From assembly GCF_000332195.1 (NCBI RefSeq), contig NZ_KB235922.1, forward strand, positions 4,747,322 through 4,811,321: a stretch of 64,000 bases of DNA, written 5' to 3'. Below the pieces are notes generated by a model. The model was not told the DNA's origin. It saw only the letters and a list, made by a program, of their open reading frames with translations, and searched no databases. This DNA is from Pleurocapsa sp. PCC 7319 (GTDB taxonomy: Bacteria; Cyanobacteriota; Cyanobacteriia; Cyanobacteriales; Xenococcaceae). Shown here in pieces: positions 36,743-44,749 of the stretch; the stretch's first letter is position 1, and each line of letters begins with the position of its first letter. The position numbers were made by a program, and so were the translations under genes.

Positions 36743-37294
36743 TCAGGGCAAGCACAAAACAATGGCGTTACGTTCAGGACGGCTTAGAAAACCTTCTTGT
36801 TCTAATTGATTAATTAATTTAGTGACAGTAACTCTGGTTGAGCCGATGATTTCTGCTAAATCTTGATGAGTAATACGCAAATCAATCAACTGACCAATCT
36901 CCATTTTGGTGCCAAATTTATTAGCTAGCCAAATCAATGTTTGGCGCAAACGTTGATACATTTTTTCAGAACGTACAATAAAGAGTAATTCTTCAGTTTG
37001 TTGAATATGATGATGAATAGAATCTGTTAAGTTATGAGATTGACTGACATGAATTCGTAGCGCTTTGACCTTGGTTACACACCTTATTTGATAGGGATAC
37101 ACTAATGATAGTGGCTGACCTACCAAATCACCAGCACCCCAATAACCTAAAGAAATCGGGTTTCCTTCTTGTGTCCAAGTACAAGTTTTAACAACACCCT
37201 GTTGTAATAACCAATAAAAATCAGCATCCAAAGGAATTAATTCACTAGGAGCAAAAATTTTATGTTCAATAATTTCTGGTGAACTTTGTTCCAT
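36743..37294 (-). CDS. Crp/Fnr-family transcriptional regulator
   Basis: 183 residues, shorter than typical Crp (about 210-230). A reduced cyclic-nucleotide-type beta-roll at about 10-85 lacks an obvious cAMP phosphate cassette. The dimer helix ([27 protein letters not shown]) and a clear winged HTH ([33 protein letters not shown]) follow. It does not read as NtcA. Target genes and effector are unknown. Codirectional with aroA and ribBA but spaced about 60 bases from each. Confidence 0.85.
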   Translation of the reverse strand: MEQSSPEIIEHKIFAPSELIPLDADFYWLLQQGVVKTCTWTQEGNPISLGYWGAGDLVGQPLSLVYPYQIRCVTKVKALRIHVSQSHNLTDSIHHHIQQTEELLFIVRSEKMYQRLRQTLIWLANKFGTKMEIGQLIDLRITHQDLAEIIGSTRVTVTKLINQLEQEGFLSRPERNAIVLCLP

Positions 37295-37359
37295 CAGAGT
37301 ATCAGATTGTCTTCCTGATTACGTTTCCAAATAGTAAACTAAATTAAGCGTAAAATCAA

Positions 37360-39051
37360 TTATTTATTTGATTTTGTTTCTGTTCTCAAGAAGCTATAAA
37401 TTGTTTGACTTTCCAAAGTATTACATAGTATATTGTGAATTTCATTAAGATCATGATTTTGACGATCTAATTTGATTTGGAGACCAGTCATCGGATCGTC
37501 TCCAGAAGCAATCAAAAATTCTAAGCGATTAAGATCTTGCCAGCCAGCTAAAGTATCTAAAATTTTGACTACTCCTGCTAAATTGGGATGATTGCAGTTT
37601 TTAAACCAATCGGGACTAGCTAGCTTTGGCTGATCGAAACCAAGATGAAAAATTAGAGATGAATTACTAAACAGAGCAATGGCGATTGGTCGAGCTTCTT
37701 CTTGTAACAGAAAGTTATATCCTTGGGCAATATGACGAATTTTATCGAGTTTTTCGTATTGAGCTGCAAGAGACATAGTTCCTTGTTCCCAAGCAACTGC
37801 CACTGTAATTAAATAAGTCTGCAAAAGTAAATGACCAAGTTTTTGCGCCTTGGTGGCTAAATATGCTGAGTTATAGTCCGTCGCTTCAATTAATAGAGGT
37901 AAACGATCCACAATTTCTAAACCATAACCTTTTAAACCGGCTATTTTTCGCGGATTATTAGTAATCAGACGAATTTGTTTAATGCCTAAATCATTAAGAA
38001 TTTGCGCCCCCATGCCATAATCTCGCAGATCTGCGGGGAATCCTAGTCTTTCATTCGCTTCTACAGTGTCTAAACCCATATCCTGTAGCGTGTAAGCCTT
38101 GAGTTTATTGACTAAGCCAATACCTCTACCTTCTTGGCGTAAATAAACCACAACCCCTAATTCATGAGCCTCAATCATTTTCAGAGCAGCTTGGAGTTGC
38201 ATCCGGCAGTCACAGCGCATTGATCCCAGGGCATCTCCAGTTAGACATTCTGAGTGCATTCTCACCATAGCTGGTTGAGCAGCAAGTTCGGCTAAACCAC
38301 CTTTAACAATTGCTAGGTGTTCTGTATTGTCTAAAGTGTTGCGATAAGCGTAAATTTGGAAATCGCCGAATTGACTAGGAAATTGACAAACTGTTTCTCG
38401 ATAGACAAAGCGATCGTGTTGAAGGCGATAGCTGATTAAGTCAGCAATACTAATTAGCTTGAGATTATGTTCTTGGGCGTATTTAATTAGCTGAGGCAGA
38501 CGTGCCATTGAGCCATCAAGATTCTGAATTTCACAAATTACTCCGGCAGGATAAAGCCCAGCCAATCTGGCTAAATCTACTGCGGCTTCAGTGTGCCCGG
38601 CTCTTTTTAAAACACCACCAACTCTGGCTCTTAAAGGAAAAATATGCCCTGGGCGAAGCAAATCCTCAGGGATTGTAGCCGGATTAATTGCTACCTGAAT
38701 TGTGCGTGCACGATCTTCGGCGGAAATTCCTGTACTTACACCCAATTTAAGAGAAGCATCAATGCTAACCGTAAAGGCAGTTTGGTTGCTGTCAGTATTT
38801 TTGCTGACCATTAGAGGCAAATCTAGAGCGTCCAGGCGCTCGCCTGTCATGGCTAAACAGATCAAACCCCTCGCCTCTACCGCCATAAAGTTAATCATAC
38901 TGGGGGTAGCAAACTGAGCCGCACAGATCAAATCCCCTTCGTTTTCTCGGTTTTCATCATCTACTACAACTACAGAACGACCAGCTTTTATATCTGCTAA
39001 AGCTGAATCTATCGAGTCAAAAATAATAGAATTACTTTGAGGCGTTTCCAC
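37360..39051 (-). CDS. ribBA: Bifunctional DHBP synthase / GTP cyclohydrolase II (RibBA)
   Basis: 563 residues. N-terminal RibB domain (about 1-205) with VVVDDENRENEGDLI, GHIFPLRA and AGHTEAAVDLARLAGL; RibA domain (about 210-400) with the zinc ligands in HSECLTGDALGSMRCDCRMQL and LRQEGRGIGL. A C-terminal extension of about 160 residues beyond RibA is typical of cyanobacterial forms and of unknown role. It supplies both precursors for riboflavin. Confidence 0.95.
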   Translation of the reverse strand: METPQSNSIIFDSIDSALADIKAGRSVVVVDDENRENEGDLICAAQFATPSMINFMAVEARGLICLAMTGERLDALDLPLMVSKNTDSNQTAFTVSIDASLKLGVSTGISAEDRARTIQVAINPATIPEDLLRPGHIFPLRARVGGVLKRAGHTEAAVDLARLAGLYPAGVICEIQNLDGSMARLPQLIKYAQEHNLKLISIADLISYRLQHDRFVYRETVCQFPSQFGDFQIYAYRNTLDNTEHLAIVKGGLAELAAQPAMVRMHSECLTGDALGSMRCDCRMQLQAALKMIEAHELGVVVYLRQEGRGIGLVNKLKAYTLQDMGLDTVEANERLGFPADLRDYGMGAQILNDLGIKQIRLITNNPRKIAGLKGYGLEIVDRLPLLIEATDYNSAYLATKAQKLGHLLLQTYLITVAVAWEQGTMSLAAQYEKLDKIRHIAQGYNFLLQEEARPIAIALFSNSSLIFHLGFDQPKLASPDWFKNCNHPNLAGVVKILDTLAGWQDLNRLEFLIASGDDPMTGLQIKLDRQNHDLNEIHNILCNTLESQTIYSFLRTETKSNK

Positions 39052-39192
39052 TACAAAAATCTAAATTAGAGTAAAGTACTTGAAGGTGACTTGAGACACC
39101 TAATAACTGTAAAATAACTTTAAGTACCTCGATAATTGTAACGTTTTTCGTCCTCAATATGAGTTAAATATCAGGAGCAATTTAGTTAGTAG

Positions 39193-40236
39193 TCAGTTAA
39201 TAGTTTCGTTGCGAGGAGTAACTAATAAGTTACTGGATTTAACCCCAGACACTAACAAATAGCCAGAAAGACCCAGAGCCATAATTGTGATTAGTCCACT
39301 AGCAAACAACCACTTGCGCATCATCTGCATTTGCCGATCTATATCTCGAAATGAATCTTTAATGGGATTGACTACCGACATCAGTTCATGACGATTTTTT
39401 GATTCATATTCTTCAAGAGAAGGGCGCATTTCGTCTCGTTGAACCGCCCATTCTTGTAATGCAGCTCTTTGACGCGACCAATCATCTAACGCACTAGATA
39501 ATTTACTATCTAAATCTTGTTTTAAAAGACTAATTTGCTGATTGAATTGCGCGCTCAAATTACGATTTATATGATTAAATTGATTATCGACATTAATTAG
39601 TTCTTGACGAATTGATTCCCAACTAGACTGATTTTTAACATCTAGTTCATTAATTCTAGCTGTTTGGGTAATGTGCAGTTTATTCTCGATTTCATCTAAA
39701 CGCTTTTCATATTTTTGCTCTAATTGCTCTAGACGATCTACATTTTCGAGGGAATCTTTATATTCTTCGATTTGTTTTTGGAATTTGTGTCGGTAGGTCT
39801 CCACTAATTCTTCTAACCGAAATTGCAGACTTACTAATAAGGCTTGATCTTTTTCTGATTCTAGTAAGTTGACATTATTATTTACGGAGCGTATTTTCTG
39901 GACTAATTCTTCTGCAGTAGTATTTTTGAGGAGATATCCTTTTGCTCCTGCCCGTAAAGATTTACCCAAATAAGTATCATCATCATGACCGCTTAAAAAA
40001 ATCACTTTTACTTTGGGAAAACGCTGAGTGATTATTTTGGTAGCATTTAAGCCATCCATTTTGGGCATATCTATATCCATCAACACAATATCAGGCTGTA
40101 ATTTCTCTACTTGTTCAATAGCTTCCTGACCGTTATGAGCAACCCCTGCTACCTGTAGATCTTCTTCTACATCCAGCCAAGTTTTTAGAACTTCACATAA
40201 AAGAGCCTGATCATCTACCAATAAAATGTTAATCAT
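39193..40236 (-). CDS. Tail-anchored receiver protein with long coiled coil
   Basis: 347 residues. NarL-type receiver at 1-120 with phosphoacceptor D54 (LMDIDMPKMDG), conserved D8/D9 and K103 (YLLKN). There is no HTH. Instead about 170 residues of helical, charged heptad sequence (135-305, e.g. LEQKYEKRLDEIENKL) lead to a single membrane helix at 309-330 and a short polar tail. This would put the receiver in the cytosol anchored at its C-terminus. An unusual output; no kinase gene is adjacent. Confidence 0.85.
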   Translation of the reverse strand: MINILLVDDQALLCEVLKTWLDVEEDLQVAGVAHNGQEAIEQVEKLQPDIVLMDIDMPKMDGLNATKIITQRFPKVKVIFLSGHDDDTYLGKSLRAGAKGYLLKNTTAEELVQKIRSVNNNVNLLESEKDQALLVSLQFRLEELVETYRHKFQKQIEEYKDSLENVDRLEQLEQKYEKRLDEIENKLHITQTARINELDVKNQSSWESIRQELINVDNQFNHINRNLSAQFNQQISLLKQDLDSKLSSALDDWSRQRAALQEWAVQRDEMRPSLEEYESKNRHELMSVVNPIKDSFRDIDRQMQMMRKWLFASGLITIMALGLSGYLLVSGVKSSNLLVTPRNETIN

Positions 40237-40489
40237 GTCAATACTCCTATGATTGCTAAATTAACTTAATAACTATATGCTGCTAAAACACAATTTATAT
40301 TTCTGATTATCTTAATTGATTATTCAGCTAAAAAGACATCGTGTACCAAGTCTTCAAGTGATTGTAAAGAAGCGTCTGGCAAGATGTAAATAAGTTACTA
40401 AATGTAGTTACTTGACTTAGCCAGCAGATTTATTTATTGATTATAGATGAGCAACACAACTACAATTACGGCATTATTTTATTGATTTT

Positions 40490-42073
40490 ATGCAAACAAT
40501 CTTGTTGACAGTAGAACCGAGTCTATCTGAGATTTCTATCAAAGGGAATCTGGAGCAATTTCTGATAGTTTTATCCGTATCTTTGAGTGTTGCGACAGTG
40601 TCGCGAATTTTTAGTTGGTTTAGGCAAATTCCTTACACCTTGCTATTGGTAATTGTGGGATTAGGATTGGCTTTTGTGGATATTCGTTTGGTTAATCTAT
40701 CTCCAGAGTTAATTCTAGAAATTTTTCTGCCTCCTTTATTATTTGAAGCAGCATGGAATATTCGTTGGCGTAGTCTCAAGGATAGTCTACTACCTGTTAG
40801 TCTGTTCGCCATTATCGGTGTAGTGATTTCTGTGGTGGGGATAGCATTCCCCTTGAGTCATTTTACAGATTTATCTTTGGCAACAGCTCTATTGGTCGGT
40901 GCGAGTTTATCGGCAACTGATCCTGTCTCGGTGGTAGCATTGTTTCGGGAATTAGGAGCAAGTAAACGTCTAACTATCGTTATGGAAGGCGAAAGTCTGT
41001 TTAATGATGGGGTAGCGGTAGTGGCATTTCTGCTGTTGGTTGATATTGCTATCGGGGGAGGCGATTTTGCTATCTCAAGCATCGTAATTCGTTTTCTTAC
41101 CTTTGTGGGGATCGGATTAGGAATTGGCAGTATTATTGGTTTTGGTATTTCTTATCTAACCCAAAGATTTGATTTGCCCTTAGTAGAGCAGTCATTAACC
41201 TTAGTTTCAGCTTATGGAACTTATTTGATTACTGAAGAATTAGGCGGGTCTGGGGTAATTGGTGTCGTCACCGTCGGTATTATCTTGGGCAACTTTGGTT
41301 CTCGAATTGGTATGAACCCCCGTACTCGATTGCTAGTATCGGAATTTTGGGATTTTCTAGCATTTTTTGTTAATTCCATTGTATTTTTACTGATTGGAGA
41401 TCAAATTAATTTTGCTAGCCTCCAAAAAAATATCGATTTGATCATTGTGGCGATCGCCACTGTTTTAGTTACCAGAGCAATTGTCATCTTTGGCTTGGGT
41501 AATCTGAGTAATTTGTTGAGCAAAACCCAACTTAATCTTCGAGAGCAAACTGTACTTTGGTGGGGTGGTCTGAGAGGATCTGTATCAATCGCTATTGCCC
41601 TAAGTGTTCCGATCATCTTTACAGGGAGACAAGAAATTATTAATACGGTTTTTGGTGTAGTTTTATTTACTCTTTTGGTACAAGGATTGACAACTAAGTG
41701 GTTGTTGAAATCATTAGATTTAATTGGCGATCAGCCTTTACGTCAGGAATACTCTGAACTGCTCGCTCGGAAAGTAGCTTTGGGACGGGTGATTAATTAC
41801 TTAAATAATAATGAATTGGCTTCTGAGATCGATCCCGAGTACTATCGCTACCAGCAGGGATTGGTTAAAGGAGAATTACAAGGCATAGAAGATAAAATTG
41901 ACACCTTACAGCGAGAACACGAAAACTTGCGATCGCTTACCATGGAACAGTTGCAAGAACAGCTTTTGGATATAGAAGCCGACACCTACGCCGAGTTTAT
42001 TCGTGCTGGTAAGTTGAATGAAAATCTCTCTCCTGTTTTACAAGAAATAATGGCTAAAGCTGGAGATACTTAA
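40490..42073 (+). CDS. Cation:proton antiporter (NhaP/CPA1 family)
   Basis: 527 residues with about twelve membrane helices to residue 410. CPA1 motifs: LVGASLSATDPVSVVALFRELG (ion-binding D), EGESLFNDGVAVVAF (ND pair) and WGGLRGSVSIAIALS. A cytosolic C-terminal tail with helical segments (residues 420-520) follows. It exchanges Na+ or K+ for H+ and aids pH and salt homeostasis. Followed by a strong terminator. Confidence 0.92.
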   Translation: MQTILLTVEPSLSEISIKGNLEQFLIVLSVSLSVATVSRIFSWFRQIPYTLLLVIVGLGLAFVDIRLVNLSPELILEIFLPPLLFEAAWNIRWRSLKDSLLPVSLFAIIGVVISVVGIAFPLSHFTDLSLATALLVGASLSATDPVSVVALFRELGASKRLTIVMEGESLFNDGVAVVAFLLLVDIAIGGGDFAISSIVIRFLTFVGIGLGIGSIIGFGISYLTQRFDLPLVEQSLTLVSAYGTYLITEELGGSGVIGVVTVGIILGNFGSRIGMNPRTRLLVSEFWDFLAFFVNSIVFLLIGDQINFASLQKNIDLIIVAIATVLVTRAIVIFGLGNLSNLLSKTQLNLREQTVLWWGGLRGSVSIAIALSVPIIFTGRQEIINTVFGVVLFTLLVQGLTTKWLLKSLDLIGDQPLRQEYSELLARKVALGRVINYLNNNELASEIDPEYYRYQQGLVKGELQGIEDKIDTLQREHENLRSLTMEQLQEQLLDIEADTYAEFIRAGKLNENLSPVLQEIMAKAGDT

Positions 42074-42113
42074 TTTCTGAACCTAGAAGTAATCAATCAT
42101 TAAATTAATTCTC

Positions 42114-42143
42114 AAAAGACGTTCCTGTTGAGCGTTTTTTTTT
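42114..42143 (+). terminator. Terminator after the antiporter
   Basis: ACGTTC (42119-42124) and GAGCGT (42130-42135) with one G-T pair and a five-base loop, preceded by A's and followed by a T tract through 42143. Confidence 0.8.
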
Positions 42144-42207
42144 GCACAATTTGGCTAAAATCTAAAATAAATGTCGGATTATTGTCGGAAAATTGTGAGA
42201 ACTCAGT

Positions 42208-42588
42208 ATGACATCAGCTAAAAATGTTTTGGGTCAAGAACTCAAGGTTTGTTGTAAGTCTCCCATGACAGGATTTTACCGCAATGGACGATGTGAAACA
42301 GGTCCTCAGGATCAGGGAGTACATATCGTCTGCGCGGAAGTAACTGCTAAGTTTTTAGCCTTTAGTAAAGAACGAGGCAACGATCTCAGTACTCCCATAC
42401 CGATGTACAATTTCCCTGGACTCAAGCCAGGAGACTGCTGGTGTCTTTGTGCCTCGCGCTGGAAAGAAGCTTTGGAAGCTGGTTTTGCTCCCCCAATTAA
42501 TCTAGAAGCAACTCACGAAGCGATGTTGGATTATTTCCCTTTAGAAGTTCTCAAAGAACATTCGCTGGACTTGAAATCAAGTTTCTAG
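42208..42588 (+). CDS. DUF2237-family protein
   Basis: 126 residues. Hallmarks NVLGQELKVCCKSPMTGFYRNGRCETGPQDQG, CAEVTAKFLAFSKERGNDLSTP and GLKPGDCWCLCASRWKEA, with seven cysteines in conserved positions. The family has no settled function; the cysteines suggest metal binding or redox sensitivity. It precedes the FRP/OCP genes but lies on the opposite strand. Confidence 0.88.
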   Translation: MTSAKNVLGQELKVCCKSPMTGFYRNGRCETGPQDQGVHIVCAEVTAKFLAFSKERGNDLSTPIPMYNFPGLKPGDCWCLCASRWKEALEAGFAPPINLEATHEAMLDYFPLEVLKEHSLDLKSSF

Positions 42589-42712
42589 TAAAGGCACGAT
42601 ATATTTATCACTAAGTCCAGAGTAGTGGATAAGCAGTCAAGTGATATTAAATCCGTTTCCTATAGGTTACTTAAAAAATTAAGTAATGAGTAATGAGTTG
42701 AAACAACATTTG

Positions 42713-42772
42713 GTAAAAAAACTAAAGAGATTGGATTGAGTCATTTCTCTCATTAATGATTCAATCCAATCT
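42713..42772 (-). terminator. Terminator after frp
   Basis: On the minus strand a 12-bp perfect stem: plus-strand arms AGATTGGATTGA (42728-42739) and TCAATCCAATCT (42761-42772), followed by CTTTAG and a T7 run (plus-strand A tract 42714-42720). Confidence 0.85.
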
Positions 42773-42786
42773 AAGCTAAAGATCAG

Positions 42787-43116
42787 CTACATGCGTGCCA
42801 ACACAGATATTTTAGAAAGCGTTTCTGGCTTCAAACCCTGTATATCTTCGAGACGAAGCCATCCTTCTTTGACTAATCTAGCAAAATCAAACACAATGGT
42901 AGACTGATTATATTCGTACTTACCATCTATTTCATGCCTTTTGGTACTTAATAAATCATGTAGATACCATAGATCCTCTAGCTCTGTAAGAGAACTAGCG
43001 CGATCGCGGATATTAGCGATTAAGGCAGAGGTTTCTCGTTGATGAGCTGTTTGCAATGCTTGTTGGGCAATTTGTTTCTCAGTTTCCGACCATTGTTTCT
43101 CACTATCTTGTAACAT
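42787..43116 (-). CDS. frp: Fluorescence recovery protein
   Basis: 109 residues from the ATG at 43116; a TTG one codon earlier is also possible. Starting at this Met the functional residues fall at exactly the Synechocystis positions: W50, H53, D54 and R60 in DLWYLHDLLSTKRHEIDGKY. FRP binds the C-terminal domain of the orange carotenoid protein and speeds its return to the dark form, detaching it from phycobilisomes. It lies downstream of ocp on the same strand with a 324-base gap, so it may have its own promoter as well. Confidence 0.95.
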   Translation of the reverse strand: MLQDSEKQWSETEKQIAQQALQTAHQRETSALIANIRDRASSLTELEDLWYLHDLLSTKRHEIDGKYEYNQSTIVFDFARLVKEGWLRLEDIQGLKPETLSKISVLARM

Positions 43117-43440
43117 CAAATATCGACTTTAAATTTAATACATATATTCAAGAAATCTGTCACGGATTACTAAATTGTATTCATCACAAGAGCCCAAACT
43201 AAGTTTAGGCAACACAAATCTAGATAAATAAATAGTTAAATAGTCTGCTGTGACAGTTAGCTTATTCTGTTTTGAGAGATAGCATTTTATTTGATTAGCT
43301 CTATAAATAACTTCTCTAAATAAACTAAACTATCCCTCATTTTAATTGGTAGTTTACTCGTGTGTGTGTTATACTGCAAACTACAATTACGAAACTAGGT
43401 TGGCTGGAACCAACTAGATTAACTTTTGCTAGATCGTTAT
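43117..43440. other. frp leader / ocp-frp gap
   Basis: 324 AT-rich bases with no ORF. Long enough to hold a separate frp promoter; I see no strong terminator after ocp. Confidence 0.5.
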
Positions 43441-44403
43441 TTAACCAGCTAAGTTTAGTAGCTCCTTGGGAGATGCCAAAAGATCGATCGCTACAAAGAA
43501 AATCTTATTCTCTGCATTAAGTAAAAATCTCCAAGACATATTCATCCCTACACCAGCACCAAACCAGGGAGTTTGTACTTTTCCGGTTACTTTGATCTGA
43601 GTGTAACCTTCATCAGCAGATTCAGAAACACCACGCTCTGGAGCTAATTTAAGATTGGGACATTCTTCTTTAAAGAATTTTAAAACTGCATCTTTACCGA
43701 CAATTGGTCTTTTAAAAGGAGGTTGGAGCGCACCATCATCTGTAAACAGTTTGATTAGCTCGTCAAAGTCATTAGCGTTCAATAAGTTCATGTAGTTTAA
43801 TACAGTCTGATTGGTAACGCCTTCAATGCTGACCTTGGTTCTTTTTGACATTTCTGTGGGAGGAGCGACAGGTTCGCTAACTTTGGTAAAGCTTCCCATT
43901 TTAGAAGTGTCAAATCCCATATCGACCACAGTATTACGTAATACTGTGATTTGTTGACCCGAATCTAATCCTTGAAGCGATGATAAAACAGCAGAAGCAT
44001 TAGCTGAAAGCTTATATCCTTCGGGAATAGGAGCAACTATCCCCTGCTCCATCCATTCTCCTAATCGGTACCAAAAACCAAGCTTAATATTAGGACTCCA
44101 AGTGGCATAGGTGCGACAAATGGGAGTGTCTGCATGGTTAGCTAAATCGCACATTACCTGAGACTGTTCTTGAAAACCCATGGCCTTGATTTCATCCAGG
44201 GTAGGCTCGGCAAATTGCATATTTGCTGCTCCTGGAGCTGCAACAGTAATAGTTTTACCCATCTCCAAGTAGGCAAACCAAATCCAAGCCAGTTGATCTT
44301 CAGCACTAAGCTGATTGAATCTGGCTGTTAATGCAGGTACTGCATCAGCAGATAAAGTATTTGATGAGAATATGTTACGTGCTGAATCGATAGTGAATGG
44401 CAC
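43441..44403 (-). CDS. ocp: Orange carotenoid protein (OCP1 type)
   Basis: 320 residues: all-helical carotenoid N-domain (about 1-165), linker, NTF2-like C-domain (about 195-320). Carotenoid and interface residues are conserved: W42, Y45, W111, R156, Y204 and W291, offset by one to three from Synechocystis because of small insertions. Under strong blue-green light it binds phycobilisomes and quenches them. Presence of FRP next door fits the OCP1 class, which depends on FRP. Confidence 0.97.
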   Translation of the reverse strand: MPFTIDSARNIFSSNTLSADAVPALTARFNQLSAEDQLAWIWFAYLEMGKTITVAAPGAANMQFAEPTLDEIKAMGFQEQSQVMCDLANHADTPICRTYATWSPNIKLGFWYRLGEWMEQGIVAPIPEGYKLSANASAVLSSLQGLDSGQQITVLRNTVVDMGFDTSKMGSFTKVSEPVAPPTEMSKRTKVSIEGVTNQTVLNYMNLLNANDFDELIKLFTDDGALQPPFKRPIVGKDAVLKFFKEECPNLKLAPERGVSESADEGYTQIKVTGKVQTPWFGAGVGMNMSWRFLLNAENKIFFVAIDLLASPKELLNLAG

Positions 44404-44482
44404 AGAGGTACCTCCGTTTAATTTGTTTGCAATCGAAAACGTTTTCTATGAGAAACGTTAATTATATTATAAACATATGTTG

Positions 44483-44520
44483 AGCAATATTAACTTTTGT
44501 TTGTTAATATTGCTTTTTTT
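44483..44520 (+). terminator. Plus-strand terminator-like hairpin upstream of ocp
   Basis: AGCAATATTAAC (44483-44494) and GTTAATATTGCT (44503-44514), perfect 12-bp arms, 8-base loop, then T7. No plus-strand gene precedes it, so it could instead be a regulatory element or the leftover of a lost gene. Confidence 0.6.
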
Positions 44521-44560
44521 GAATTGTTTAGGTCTTGATATTTATAAGACTAATGGTTGA

Positions 44561-44692
44561 TGTGTCAATATTTATCTATCCTTAGATTTAGATCGGAAAG
44601 TAGGTCGCACTCTCTCATATCTTGAGCAAAAAGCTCAGGCTCTTGGTTTTGACCTTGTTCCCCATTCTGCACCTAGCGAATGTGTTTTTTAA
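44561..44692 (+). pseudogene. Coding-like remnant, possibly a transposase C-terminus
   Basis: 44 codons between stops, ending at 44692, no start. The second half (RKVGRTLSYLEQKAQALGFD) has the look of a transposase tail but I cannot assign a family. Flanked by AT-rich DNA. Confidence 0.3.
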
Positions 44693-44749
44693 GAGATATT
44701 GCTGCAAGTATGAAATTCATATAGCAGAGTTCTGATTGTCTTTTACGGT

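Larger units (their letters stand above)
44404..44749. other. ocp upstream region with hairpin and possible transposase relic
   Basis: Promoter region for ocp. Contains a plus-strand hairpin with T tract (44483-44520) and a coding-like relic (44561-44692), listed separately. Confidence 0.6.
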
